Shown here: piece after piece, positions 10,287-19,967 of the stretch
Layout of the letters: every line of letters begins with the position of its first letter
Numbering within the stretch: the first letter of the stretch is position 1
Origin: Halotalea alkalilenta DSM 17697
GTDB taxonomy: Bacteria > Pseudomonadota > Gammaproteobacteria > Pseudomonadales > Halomonadaceae
Direction: 5' to 3'
DNA length: 64,000 nt
Assembly: GCF_000621205.1 (NCBI RefSeq)
Contig: NZ_KK211226.1
Span: 1-64,000 of the forward strand
The notes under the pieces: model-generated
The model's input: the letters and a program-made list of their open reading frames with translations, nothing else
What the model was told of the DNA's origin: nothing
The model's database searches: none
Position numbers and translations under genes: made by a program

Positions 10287-11810
10287 TCATCGCTGGGCCT
10301 TGGCACCATCGCCGCGCAGCAGCCGGTCGAGCTGGCGATAGCCGAGCGCCTCCATCAGGTGCTCGCGGGTCAACCGCACGGAGGCCTGGAGATCGGCGAT
10401 GGTCAAGGCGACGCGCAGCACCCGATGGTAAGTGCGGGTCGAGTGGCCGAGGCGTTCGAGGGCGTGGGCGAGCCAAGCGCGCTCGGCATCGCTGAGCGCG
10501 CAGGCCGCCTCCAGCTCACGGCTGCCCAACCGGGCGTTGAGTTCGCCTCGGCTGGCCTGGGATCGACGTGCGGCGACCACCCGCTCCCTCACCGAGGCCG
10601 AAGCCTCGCCGGGGCGCTGGCGAGCGAGCTCGTCGGCGGCGAGCGCGGCCATCTCCACCTGCAGGTCGATACGATCGAGCAGCGGCCCGGACAGCCGCGC
10701 TTGGTAGCGCTGGATCTGCGCGGCACTGCAGCGGCAGGCGCGGCGCGGATCACCCAGGTGCCCGCAGGGGCAGGGGTTCATCGCCGCGACCAGCTGAAAC
10801 TCGGCGGGAAAGACCGCCTGCCGTGCGACACGGGCGATCGACACCGTGCCGCACTCGATCGGCTCGCGCAGCCCTTCGAGGGCACGGCGCTCGAACTCGG
10901 GCAATTCGTCGAGAAACAGCACGCCATGGTGGGCCAGGGTGATCTCGCCCGGCATCGGTTGCGAACCACCACCGATCAGCGCCCCGGGACTCGCCCCATG
11001 GTGGGGGGATCGAAATGGCCGTCGCCCCCACTCACCGAGCGGTGCCAGGCCACAGCGCGAGCGAATCATCGCGACCTCGAGACGGCGCTGCTGGTCGAGC
11101 GGTGGCAAGAGCCCCGGCAAGCGTGCGGCGAGCATGCTCTTGCCGGTGCCTGGAGGACCGGCGAAGAGCAGGTTGTGACCGCCCGCGGCGGCGATCTCCA
11201 GCGCCCTGCGCGCCTGGTGCTGGCCGCGGACCTCGCAAAGATCGGGCATCTCGGCGAGATCCAGCGCCGGCATGGTCGCCGGTCTTGGCAGCAAACGCTC
11301 GCGGCCATGCAGGTGGGCGACGACCTCCAGGAGGTGATCGGCGGCGATCACTTCGAGGCCTTCGACCAGCGCGGCTTCCTCGGCATCTTCGCTTGCCACC
11401 AGCAGGATCGCGCCGGCGCGATGAGCGGCCAATGCCGCGGGCAGCACCGCGCCGACGCCGCGCAGGCGGCCATCGAGGGCGAGCTCGCCCAGGCATTCGA
11501 GCCGCTCGACGCTCTCGGGCGGCAGCTGATTGGAAGCGACCAGGATGGCCAGCGCGATCGGCAAGTCGAAGCGACCACCCTCCTTGGGCAAATCGGCGGG
11601 GGCCAGGTTGAGGGTGATTCGCCGGGTCGGGTACTCGGCACCAGCATTGAGCAGTGCGCTGCGCACCCGCTCACGGCTCTCCTTCACCGCCGTCTCGGGC
11701 AGGCCGACGATCGCAAGCCCCGGCAACCCATTGGAAATATGGACCTCGACCTGCACCAAGGGAGCGTGCAGGCCGAGCAGTGCCCGACTGCGGACCACCG
11801 CCAGCGACAT
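10287..11810 (-). CDS. comM: ComM/YifB-type AAA+ ATPase (Mg-chelatase-like)
   Basis: The ATG at 11810 is preceded by a clear GGAGG and gives 507 residues, the usual family length. The N-terminus MSLAVVRSRALLGL is typical. The ATPase core shows Walker A GPPGTGKSM, a Walker B-like LFLDELPEF, a CPCG zinc-like cluster (MNPCPCGHLGD) and a C-terminal Mg-chelatase region. ComM is a hexameric helicase that promotes branch migration during natural transformation; older annotations call it a Mg-chelatase subunit. It stands alone between ubiK and the TPS locus, on the same strand as both. Confidence 0.93.
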   Translation of the reverse strand: MSLAVVRSRALLGLHAPLVQVEVHISNGLPGLAIVGLPETAVKESRERVRSALLNAGAEYPTRRITLNLAPADLPKEGGRFDLPIALAILVASNQLPPESVERLECLGELALDGRLRGVGAVLPAALAAHRAGAILLVASEDAEEAALVEGLEVIAADHLLEVVAHLHGRERLLPRPATMPALDLAEMPDLCEVRGQHQARRALEIAAAGGHNLLFAGPPGTGKSMLAARLPGLLPPLDQQRRLEVAMIRSRCGLAPLGEWGRRPFRSPHHGASPGALIGGGSQPMPGEITLAHHGVLFLDELPEFERRALEGLREPIECGTVSIARVARQAVFPAEFQLVAAMNPCPCGHLGDPRRACRCSAAQIQRYQARLSGPLLDRIDLQVEMAALAADELARQRPGEASASVRERVVAARRSQASRGELNARLGSRELEAACALSDAERAWLAHALERLGHSTRTYHRVLRVALTIADLQASVRLTREHLMEALGYRQLDRLLRGDGAKAQR

Positions 11811-12194
11811 GGAGCCTCCAGGAAACGAGGAGTACGACGACTCGGTTCTGGTTGGATCGGCAGGCGCGGGCGATTTTTGACCCAGCGGACGATGCCGTGG
11901 GTAGCGATGGGGACGATCTGGGGTGTTCGATGACAACCCCTTGGGGATGAGGCGGAAAACACTGCACCACCATGGCGCAGCATAGCGACATCGGTTCCAC
12001 CCGCGGGAGCCGACGGACGAGCACTGCCTCCGCTCATCGAAGGGAGGCCGTAGCGGTGCTTGCATGCAAGACCGAGGCGCCCCTCGCCACGCGAAACGCG
12101 CGCGGGGGCACGACGGCATTCAATGCCGATGAGTGGGCCGGCTGAAAATCACCCTATGCCCAATCATCGAGCGCGCAGCGATGGAGGACGCGGC
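11811..12194. other. Intergenic stretch between comM and ubiK
   Basis: These 384 bases hold the comM ribosome-binding site (GGAGG near 11817). I see no convincing gene. Open frames here lack coding character and ribosome-binding sites. One palindrome-like GCACC-N4-TGGCGC sequence occurs at 11964-11978. Confidence 0.5.
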
Positions 12195-12578
12195 TCAGGC
12201 GTCGCGTTCGGGGCTGTAGTCGCCCGCGTCGCCGGGCTTGCCCGGCTTGGCCTTGGGCTCGGTGGGCAGCGCCTTCGCCTCGGCTGCGGTTTCAGCCGCC
12301 CGCTGCTCGACCTCGGCCACGGTGCTGGGGACATCTTCACCCAGCCGCGCCTCGAGTGCGGCGAGCTGCTTCTCGAGCGCTTCGACCCGGGTGCGGGTGC
12401 GGGTCAGCACGTCCATCATGATGTCGAAATCTTCACGCGAGACCAGGTCCAGGCGGTCGAAGGCCCCCTTCATCGCCCCCTGCACGCTGCGCTGGATCTC
12501 CTCCGGCGCCTGGGAGACGCTCGAAAGCCGCTCCCCGATCTGCTGAGCCAGACGGCTGAATACATCGTTACGAGTCAT
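12195..12578 (-). CDS. ubiK: UbiK/BMFP-family ubiquinone biosynthesis accessory factor
   Basis: The ATG at 12578 follows GGAGAAG and yields 127 residues starting MTRNDVFSRLAQQIGE. The N-terminal half is amphipathic helix and residues ~55-85 form a predicted coiled coil (LEKQLAALEARLGE). The rest is a low-complexity acidic/Ala/Lys tail, longer than in E. coli YqiC (about 96 residues). UbiK binds UbiJ and membranes and helps assemble the ubiquinone-synthesis complex under oxygen. The neighbouring glnK is divergent, as in many pseudomonads and halomonads. Confidence 0.85.
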   Translation of the reverse strand: MTRNDVFSRLAQQIGERLSSVSQAPEEIQRSVQGAMKGAFDRLDLVSREDFDIMMDVLTRTRTRVEALEKQLAALEARLGEDVPSTVAEVEQRAAETAAEAKALPTEPKAKPGKPGDAGDYSPERDA

Positions 12579-12737
12579 GACATCTTCTCCGTTGCGAATA
12601 GAGAGCCGGCCGGCGACTCGGCTCGGTCGGCGCGAGCAGGCTTGCATCCAAGGATACGCGACCGCGGCGTCGAACGCGCGATCCTAAGCCCCACCAACCT
12701 CCTCACCCTAAGGAAAGCGCGCTCTCCGGCAGACAAA

Positions 12738-12752
12738 GACCCAAACTGGTGC
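12738..12752 (+). promoter_or_regulatory. Candidate NtrC enhancer site upstream of glnK
   Basis: GACCCAAACTGGTGC matches the NtrC dyad GCACC-N4-TGGTGC at 9 of 11 fixed positions, with a perfect right half. It lies about 145 bases upstream of the -24 element, a usual distance for a bacterial enhancer. This is a pattern match only. Confidence 0.6.
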
Positions 12753-12797
12753 ACATGCCCCAGGGCGATCAATAGATTGACCCAAAACAGTTCATAG

Positions 12798-13283
<486 letters not shown>

Positions 13284-13392
13284 GCCCGCGAGCCCCGGTG
13301 CCCGTAGCACTCGGCTCGCCCTCGGCGGCCGCACACGCACCACCACAAAAATAAGATCGACCTGATTAAAAGACGACCAAAGGGAACCAAAA

Positions 13393-14664
13393 ATGAATGA
13401 AGCAGCGGATTTGGCGAATCAGGTGACGGAGATCGCCTACGCCATCGATACTTTCTACTTCCTGATCTGCGGTGTGCTGGTGATGTGGATGGCCGGGGGC
13501 TTCGCGATGCTCGAGGCCGGTCTGGTCCGGGCGAAGAACACCACTGAGATCCTGACCAAGAACATCATCCTATTCGCGGTCTCCTGCGTGATGTACCTGC
13601 TGTTCAGCTACCACCTGATGTACTCCAGCGCAGAGGGCGGGATCTTCCCGAGCTTCGGTTGGCTGATCGGTGCGGAGAACGACCTGGGCGACGTACTCGC
13701 CGGTGGCGAGGATGCACCCTACTACTCGGCCCGTGCGGACTTCTTCTTCCAAGTGGTGTTCGTCGCCACCGCGATGTCGATCATCTCCGGCGCGGTCGCC
13801 GAGCGCATGAAGCTGTGGTCGTTCGTGGTCTTCGCGGTGTTCATGACCGGCATCATCTACCCGACCTCCGGCTACTGGACCTGGGGTGGCGGCTGGCTCG
13901 ACGCGGTCGGCTACTCCGACTACGCCGGTTCCGGCATCGTCCACATGGCCGGTGCCAGCGCCGCCCTGGCGGGTGTACTGGTACTCGGCGCGCGTAAGGG
14001 CAAGTACGGCAAGAACGGCGCGATCAACGCGATCCCCGGTGCCAACCTGCCGCTCGCCACGCTCGGGGCGATCATCCTGTGGATGGGTTGGTTCGGCTTC
14101 AACGGCGGCTCCGAACTCAAGCTCTCGGACGTCGCATCCGCCAACAACATGGCCCAGGTACTGGTCAACACCAATACCGCCGCGGCCGGCGGCGTCATCG
14201 CCGCACTGCTGCTCTCCAAGATCCTGTTCCGCAAGGCGGACCTGACCATGGCGCTGAACGGCGCGCTGGGCGGCCTGGTCTCGATCACTGCCGACCCGCT
14301 CTCCCCCGCGGCCTTCACCGCCACGGTGATCGGCGCGATCGGCGGCATCATCGTGGTGTTCTCCATCATCACCCTGGACAAGCTCAAGATCGACGATCCG
14401 GTCGGTGCGATCTCGGTCCACGGCGTTGCCGGCTTCTGGGGCGTGATGGTGGTTCCGTTCACCAATGCTGACGCGAGCTTCGGCGCCCAGCTGATCGGCG
14501 GCGTATCGATCTTCCTCTGGGTCTTCCTCGCTAGTCTGGTCGTCTGGCTGGCGATCAAGGCGATCATGGGCATCCGTGTCACCGAAGAGGAAGAGTTCGC
14601 CGGCGTGGACGTCACCGAGTGCGGGATGGAAGCCTATCCGGAGTTCGTCCAAGGCTCGAAGTAA
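13393..14664 (+). CDS. amtB: Ammonium transporter AmtB
   Basis: 423 residues with about 11 membrane segments. Family marks include FAMLEAGLVRAKN in the first repeat, GIVHMAGASAALAG, the pore region WMGWFGFNGGSEL and the second pore histidine in ISVHGVAGFWG. AmtB trimers conduct NH4+/NH3 and are gated by GlnK. There is no obvious cleavable signal peptide. A purine-rich aaaggga precedes the ATG. The gene sits between two P-II genes on the same strand, separated from the second by a hairpin. Confidence 0.96.
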   Translation: MNEAADLANQVTEIAYAIDTFYFLICGVLVMWMAGGFAMLEAGLVRAKNTTEILTKNIILFAVSCVMYLLFSYHLMYSSAEGGIFPSFGWLIGAENDLGDVLAGGEDAPYYSARADFFFQVVFVATAMSIISGAVAERMKLWSFVVFAVFMTGIIYPTSGYWTWGGGWLDAVGYSDYAGSGIVHMAGASAALAGVLVLGARKGKYGKNGAINAIPGANLPLATLGAIILWMGWFGFNGGSELKLSDVASANNMAQVLVNTNTAAAGGVIAALLLSKILFRKADLTMALNGALGGLVSITADPLSPAAFTATVIGAIGGIIVVFSIITLDKLKIDDPVGAISVHGVAGFWGVMVVPFTNADASFGAQLIGGVSIFLWVFLASLVVWLAIKAIMGIRVTEEEEFAGVDVTECGMEAYPEFVQGSK

Positions 14665-14683
14665 GGCGCGACTACGCCCATTG

Positions 14684-14708
14684 GCGGGCATCCTGTTCGG
14701 ATGCCCGC
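14684..14708 (+). terminator. Perfect 10-bp hairpin after amtB
   Basis: GCGGGCATCC and GGATGCCCGC form a perfect stem around a TGTTC loop, 20 bp after the amtB stop. Only a weak T-rich stretch follows, so it may be a partial terminator or an mRNA-stabilising element. Confidence 0.55.
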
Positions 14709-14826
14709 TCGATTTATCAGGCTCGGGCCCAGGGCGCTTGGTGAAGAATCGTCGGACCTATATGCTTGAGGGCACGACAATAGGCGCCATGGCGAAAGTC
14801 GAACGGACACCCGCCCTGGAGCGTAA

Positions 14827-15237
<411 letters not shown>

Positions 15238-15284
15238 CCGACTTCACCGGCGCTGGACGGCCCTCGGCCAAGCGCTTTGCAACG

Positions 15285-15313
15285 ACGAGGCCCGGTCATC
15301 GACCGGGCCTCGT
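15285..15313 (+). terminator. Hairpin terminator after second P-II gene
   Basis: ACGAGGCCCGGTC and GACCGGGCCTCGT form a perfect 13-bp stem with a 3-base loop, 47 bp after the stop. The following sequence has few T residues, so efficiency is uncertain. Confidence 0.65.
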
Positions 15314-15434
15314 CACGTCTGCGCGATAAGATGGCCGAGCAGGGTATCGGCGTGGCAGGATCGCCGGGAATGCGGGATGCGAATATGAGGAGTGCATCGC
15401 CCGCCCCGAGCCATTGGGAGGAAGGAAGCCTGGA

Positions 15435-16049
15435 ATGTTATTCGCGCTCTACCTGATCGCGATCAGCGCCGAGGCGATGAGCGCCGCGCTCGCCTCCAGA
15501 CGCAGCCGCATCGACCTGTTCGGCGTCGCGGTCATCGGCTCGATCGCAGGCCTCGGCGGAGGCACCCTGCGCGATGTGCTGCTCGGCCAGTATCCGTTGA
15601 CCTGGGTCGCTCGCCCCTGGCTGCTGCTGGTCACCGCGGGCTCCGCGCTGGTCGCCGCGCTGGTCGCCTCGCGCCTGCAACGGCTGCGGACCACCTTCCT
15701 GCTGCTCGATGCGATGGGACTGGTCGTCTTCACCTTGATCGGCAACCGCATCGCCCTGGATCTCGGCCACTCGGGCTGGACAGCGGCGATCTTCGGCCTG
15801 ATCACCGGCTGTGCAGGCGGTGTACTGCGCGATGTACTGTGCAACGAGGTGCCGCTGCTGCTGCGCCGCGAGCTCTACGCCAGCATTTCCGTGATCGTCT
15901 CGGCGCTGTATCTGGCCTGCCTCGCGCTCGACCTGCCATCGACCCTCGCCACCCTGCTGGCGCTCGCGGTGGGCCTGACGCTGCGGATGCTCACGGTACG
16001 CTTCAACTGGCATCTGCCCACGCTCGAAGCGCCTGGCGACGAGCGCTGA
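15435..16049 (+). CDS. TRIC-type/UPF0126 (YicG/YadS-like) membrane protein
   Basis: The ATG at 15435 follows GGAGGAAGG and gives 204 residues. The protein is almost wholly hydrophobic, with about seven helices arranged as two similar halves. Each half has a glycine-rich kink followed by RDVL: GGGTLRDVLLG (about residues 39-49) and GGVLRDVLCNE (about 126-136). This inverted-repeat pattern is that of bacterial TRIC-like channels, formerly UPF0126. A monovalent-cation channel role is known for relatives but not shown for this one. It stands alone. Confidence 0.85.
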   Translation: MLFALYLIAISAEAMSAALASRRSRIDLFGVAVIGSIAGLGGGTLRDVLLGQYPLTWVARPWLLLVTAGSALVAALVASRLQRLRTTFLLLDAMGLVVFTLIGNRIALDLGHSGWTAAIFGLITGCAGGVLRDVLCNEVPLLLRRELYASISVIVSALYLACLALDLPSTLATLLALAVGLTLRMLTVRFNWHLPTLEAPGDER

Positions 16050-16102
16050 GCCACACCTGGCGTCTCAGCACCGGGCGATAACGCGACCGCCCAGGGCGAG
16101 CG

Positions 16103-16879
16103 CTACTTCTCGACGAAGGCGCGCTCGATCACGTAGTCGCCCGGCTCGCCCATCCGCGGCGAGATCCGGAAGCCGAGCTCGTCGAGCACTTGGGAGGTCT
16201 CGTCGAGCATCGCCGGGCTGCCGCAGATCATCGCCCGGTCCAGCGCGGGGTCGAGCGGCGCAAGGCCTATGTCCGCGGCGAGCTTGCCGCTGCGGATGTG
16301 CTCGGTGAGCCGGCCACGGGTATGGAACTCCTCGCGGGTCACGGTCGGGTAGTAGATCAGCTTGTCGCGGATCTCCTCGCCCAGGTACTCGTGCTCGGGC
16401 AGCTCCCGGGTGATGAAGTCGTGGTAGGCGAGTTCGCTGACCCAGCGCACGCCGTGCACCAGAATGACCTTGTCGAAGCGCTCGAGCACCTCAGGGTCCT
16501 GGATCAGGCTCATGAACGGCGCGAGCCCGGTGCCGGTGGCGAGCAGGTAGAGATGGCGCCCCTCGCGCAGGTCGTCGAGCACCAGGGTGCCGGTCGGCTT
16601 GCGGCTGACCAGCAGCTCGTCACCGACTTCGAGGTGCTGGAGCCGGGAGGTCAGCGGGCCGTCCGGCACCTTGATCGAGAAGAACTCGAGATGATCCAGG
16701 TAGTTGGGGCTTGCGATCGAATAGGCTCTCACCAGCGGGCGGCCATCGACCTCGAGCCCGATCATCACGAACTGGCCGTTCTTGAACCGCAGCCCGCGCT
16801 CGCGGGTGCAGGTGAAGCTGAACAGCGTGTCGTTCCAATGGTGGACGCTGAGCACGCGTTCGGTGGAAAACTTGCTCAC
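16103..16879 (-). CDS. fpr: Ferredoxin/flavodoxin-NADP+ reductase
   Basis: I choose the GTG at 16879, preceded by GAGAGG, because it aligns with the usual start (SKFSTERVLSVHHWND) and gives 258 residues, the family length. The FAD-binding motif RAYSIAS, the NADP site GTGLAPFMSL and the C-terminal CGSPAMLDE with final AFVEK are all present. Fpr exchanges electrons between NADPH and ferredoxin or flavodoxin and, in pseudomonads, supports bacterioferritin iron release and oxidative-stress defence. It lies 64 bp downstream of the iron-importer ATPase gene on the same strand, so it may share that transcript. Confidence 0.95.
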   Translation of the reverse strand: MSKFSTERVLSVHHWNDTLFSFTCTRERGLRFKNGQFVMIGLEVDGRPLVRAYSIASPNYLDHLEFFSIKVPDGPLTSRLQHLEVGDELLVSRKPTGTLVLDDLREGRHLYLLATGTGLAPFMSLIQDPEVLERFDKVILVHGVRWVSELAYHDFITRELPEHEYLGEEIRDKLIYYPTVTREEFHTRGRLTEHIRSGKLAADIGLAPLDPALDRAMICGSPAMLDETSQVLDELGFRISPRMGEPGDYVIERAFVEK

Positions 16880-16943
16880 TAAAGCTGCCTCTCTCGCGTC
16901 ATCGCACGACGCAGGTTGCAAAACGAATCGTCTACCGCTGCGG

Positions 16944-17762
16944 TCAGCTCCGGCAGCGGCGAATCTCGGTCAAAATCGGGCTGTTCGACAGTGGGTCGAT
17001 CACCAGTCGGCAATCGATACCATAGAGCTCGCGCACGAGCTCAGGGGTGACCACCTCTGTCGGCGTACCCTCGGCGACGATGCGCCCGTCCAGCATCGCC
17101 ACCAGGTGATCGGCGTAGCGACAGGCGCTGACCAGGTCATGGACCACCATCACCACGGTCTTGCCGCCCTCCTCGGAGAGCGAACGGATCAGCTCGAAGA
17201 CCTCGATCTGGTGACCGAGATCGAGCGCCGACGTCGGCTCGTCCAGCAGCAGGAGCGGCGTGGTCTGCGCGATCGCCATGGCGAGCCAGGCACGCTGGCG
17301 CTGCCCGCCGGACATCGACTCCAGCGGCCGGTCGGCCAGTTCGACCAGATCGGCTGCGCGGATCGCTGCGTCGAGCACACGCTGGTCCTCTTCGGACCAC
17401 TGGCGCAGCCAGCCCTGATGGGGTTGGCGTCCGAACTGGACCAATTCGAGCACGGTGAGCCCATCCGGGGCATTGGCCTCCTGCGGCAGCAGCGCGAGCC
17501 GGCGGGCGACATCGCGCGGCGCCAGCGAGTAGATCGGCTCACCGTCGAGCAGTATGACCCCGGCGCTGGGCGCGTGAAGCCGGGCGAGCCCCGCGAGCAG
17601 GGTGGACTTGCCGCAGCCGTTGGGACCGACGATCGCGGTCACCTTACCCTCCGGCAGGCGCAGGTCGAGCCGCTCGATGACCCGCCGATGACCGTAGTCC
17701 ATCGCGATGCCGCTCGCCTCGAGGGTCGCGCGCTGGGCGCGGTCATGTTCGAACTCACTCAT
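16944..17762 (-). CDS. Iron-siderophore ABC transporter ATP-binding protein (FecE/FepC type)
   Basis: 272 residues from ATG 17762 with GGAAG upstream. Walker A is GPNGCGKST, the ABC signature SGGQRQR, Walker B LLLLDEP and the H-loop VVHDL. The order Q-loop LLPQEA and QFGRQPHQG is characteristic of the FecE/FepC/FhuC subfamily that powers ferric-siderophore uptake. It is the last of the four importer genes. The substrate (citrate, catecholate or hydroxamate) cannot be read from the sequence. Confidence 0.93.
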   Translation of the reverse strand: MSEFEHDRAQRATLEASGIAMDYGHRRVIERLDLRLPEGKVTAIVGPNGCGKSTLLAGLARLHAPSAGVILLDGEPIYSLAPRDVARRLALLPQEANAPDGLTVLELVQFGRQPHQGWLRQWSEEDQRVLDAAIRAADLVELADRPLESMSGGQRQRAWLAMAIAQTTPLLLLDEPTSALDLGHQIEVFELIRSLSEEGGKTVVMVVHDLVSACRYADHLVAMLDGRIVAEGTPTEVVTPELVRELYGIDCRLVIDPLSNSPILTEIRRCRS

Positions 17763-17794
17763 CTTCCAGCTTCCGTCATTGCACGCCGCATCGC

Positions 17795-18916
17795 TCAGAG
17801 CGCACGCGGCGAGTCACCGCGCAGCAGGATCCAGATCAGATAGGGACCGCCAACGAGCGCGGTGACGATGCCGACCGGCACCTCGACCGGCGCGAGCAGG
17901 GTGCGCCCGAGCAGATCGGCCAGCGCCATCAGTATCGCCCCGGCGAGCGCTGCATTGAGCACGGGAACCGATCGATGGCTAGAAAGCCGGCGGGCGAGCT
18001 CCGGCCCGATCAGGGCGATCATGCCCACGGGGCCCGCCACCGCTACCGCGAGCGCGGCGCAAATCACCGCCAGGGCCAAAGCGAACAGGCGCAGCCGGGC
18101 TACCCGGACTCCCCAGCCGAGCGCCACCGGCTCAGCGAAGCGCAGGCTCGAAAGCCCGCGCGTACTCGCCATCGCCAGCGGCAGGCAGACGGCGAGCCCG
18201 ATCCACAGCATGGTCTGGGCCCCCGCGCCGCTGCCATTGAGGCTGCCGACGGTCCAGGGAAAGGCGGCATTGGCCGCGTCGATACTGGTCCGGGCGAGCA
18301 TCAGGTTGGTCAGCGCACCGAACACCGCGCCGATACCGACCCCGACGATGATGAAGCGATAGCCGCGCACACCCACCCCACCGGCCAGGGCGAAGGTCAG
18401 GGCGGTCGCGGTGACCGCCCCCACGAGCGCCAGCATCGGCGGTGCGAAACTCATCGGCAGAGCGACGATCGACGCCACCGCGAAGGCGGTCGCGCCGTTG
18501 TTGATCCCAATGATATCGGGCATCGCCAGGCGATTGCGAGTCAGCGTCTGCAACAGGCAGCCGGAAAGCGCGAAACCAGCGCCGCTCGCCAACGCGGCGC
18601 CCAGCCGGCCGAGGCGCAGCTCGCGTACCAGGTAGATATCGAGCGGGTCGCCACTGCCGAACAGCGCCGCGATCACCCGCTGCGGGGCGAGTGGCATCGA
18701 GCCGATCGAGAGAGAAGCGATGAACACCATCATCAGGCCGAGCAGCAGCCAGGCAAGGCCGAGCAGCGAGCGACGCGGCAGCAGCAGGCTATGGCCGCGC
18801 CAGCGCAGCAGCCAGGCGTCGCGCGGCGAGAGATCCGACCGCGACGTCCCGCCGGGGCCGGGCCCAGGCCCTTGGCGTCGATTCGCCCCGGCACGCGCGC
18901 CGAGCCGCTGCATCAT
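17795..18916 (-). CDS. Iron-siderophore ABC transporter permease (FecD/FepG type)
   Basis: 373 residues. The ATG at 18916 (followed by a second ATG) has GAGGAGAG upstream. The N-terminal ~40 residues are Gly/Pro/Arg-rich and cytoplasmic, an extension beyond usual family members. About nine to ten membrane helices of the FecCD/BtuC fold follow, with markers GCLLQTLTRNRLAMPDIIG and the C-terminal coupling region GPELARRL. It forms a heterodimer with the product of the next gene upstream. It lies 32 bp from the ATPase gene. Confidence 0.92.
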   Translation of the reverse strand: MMQRLGARAGANRRQGPGPGPGGTSRSDLSPRDAWLLRWRGHSLLLPRRSLLGLAWLLLGLMMVFIASLSIGSMPLAPQRVIAALFGSGDPLDIYLVRELRLGRLGAALASGAGFALSGCLLQTLTRNRLAMPDIIGINNGATAFAVASIVALPMSFAPPMLALVGAVTATALTFALAGGVGVRGYRFIIVGVGIGAVFGALTNLMLARTSIDAANAAFPWTVGSLNGSGAGAQTMLWIGLAVCLPLAMASTRGLSSLRFAEPVALGWGVRVARLRLFALALAVICAALAVAVAGPVGMIALIGPELARRLSSHRSVPVLNAALAGAILMALADLLGRTLLAPVEVPVGIVTALVGGPYLIWILLRGDSPRAL

Positions 18917-18959
18917 GCCACTCTCCTCGGGGACGTCGACTCGCCCCAGCCTGAAATGC

Positions 18960-19967
18960 TCACAGTCTCGGCAGCCGGTGGGCGCGAACCACGGCGACCA
19001 GCACGGGAGCGCCGATCACCGCGGTCACCACGCCGAGCGGCAGTTCCGAGGGGCGGACCAGCAGCCGGGCCACCACGTCGGCGGCCAGCAGCACCGCGGG
19101 GCCGAGCAGCACGCAAAGCGGCAGCGTGCGGCGGATGTCCGGCCCCACCAGCGCCCGCGCCAGCACGGGCACCACCAGGCCGAAGAAGGCGATCGGCCCG
19201 GCCAAAGCCACGGCCACACCGCTGAGCAGCGCGACCGCCAGCAGCGTCAGCCAGCGCGTCAGCCGTGGACGATGGCCGAGCCCGCTGGCGACGCGCTCGC
19301 CGAGTGCCAGCGCGGCCAGCGGACGGCTCAGGTAGGCGACCAGGAGGACACCGAGCAGCAGCGGCGCGGCGACCCCCAGCAGCTCCCCGTAGCCGCGCCC
19401 CGCCAGCGCTCCGATGGTCCAGAAACGAATCTCATCGGCGCTGCGCTGATCGACCAGCAGCACCAATGAAACCAGCGCGGTGAGTACGCCCTTGAGCGCG
19501 GCGCCGGCGAGTATCAGCCGGATCGGGTCATCACCCACCCCGCGCAGCCGGGCGGCGGCGAGCACCAGCGCACAGCCGCACATCGCGCCGAGCACCGCGA
19601 CCCATACCTGCAGGGTGGTCACACTGGCGCCGAGCAGGATGGCGATGACCACCGCGGTGGTCGATGCGGCGCTGACCCCGAGCAGGTCGGGCTCGGCGAG
19701 CGGATTGCGGGTCACCGTCTGCAGCAGGTTGCCGGCCACGCCGAGCGCGGCACCGACGACGATACCGACACAGCTGCGCGGCAGGCGAAGCTCGGTGACG
19801 ACGAAGCCAACGTTGCCATCGTCGTCACCGAGCGCCCAACGCAGCACCTGCAGCGGGGTGACGTCGCCGGCCCCCAATGCAAGGCTGGCGCACAGGGCAA
19901 CCCCCAGCGCCAGCAGAGAAAACCCCAGACCTCGCGTGAACCTCACGCTGCCTGTAGCGGCACTCAT
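18960..19967 (-). CDS. Iron-siderophore ABC transporter permease (FecC/FepD type)
   Basis: 335 residues with FecCD-family markers GNLLQTVTRNPLAEPDLLG, GLVVPVLARALVGPD and the final PLGVVTAVIGAPVLV. The start ATG overlaps the TGA of the binding-protein gene (ATGA), implying translational coupling. It is the partner of the second permease 43 bp downstream. Together with that permease and the ATPase it makes a complete inner-membrane importer. Confidence 0.93.
   Translation of the reverse strand: MSAATGSVRFTRGLGFSLLALGVALCASLALGAGDVTPLQVLRWALGDDDGNVGFVVTELRLPRSCVGIVVGAALGVAGNLLQTVTRNPLAEPDLLGVSAASTTAVVIAILLGASVTTLQVWVAVLGAMCGCALVLAAARLRGVGDDPIRLILAGAALKGVLTALVSLVLLVDQRSADEIRFWTIGALAGRGYGELLGVAAPLLLGVLLVAYLSRPLAALALGERVASGLGHRPRLTRWLTLLAVALLSGVAVALAGPIAFFGLVVPVLARALVGPDIRRTLPLCVLLGPAVLLAADVVARLLVRPSELPLGVVTAVIGAPVLVAVVRAHRLPRL

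Noticed and set aside
11964-11978. GCACCACCATGGCGC, one mismatch from the NtrC dyad
   Set aside because: It lies over 900 bases from the glnK promoter and no GG-N10-GC promoter was found beside it; probably chance.
12060-12797. 245-codon plus-strand ORF opposite ubiK
   Set aside because: Antisense shadow of ubiK; composition not protein-like and no start signal.
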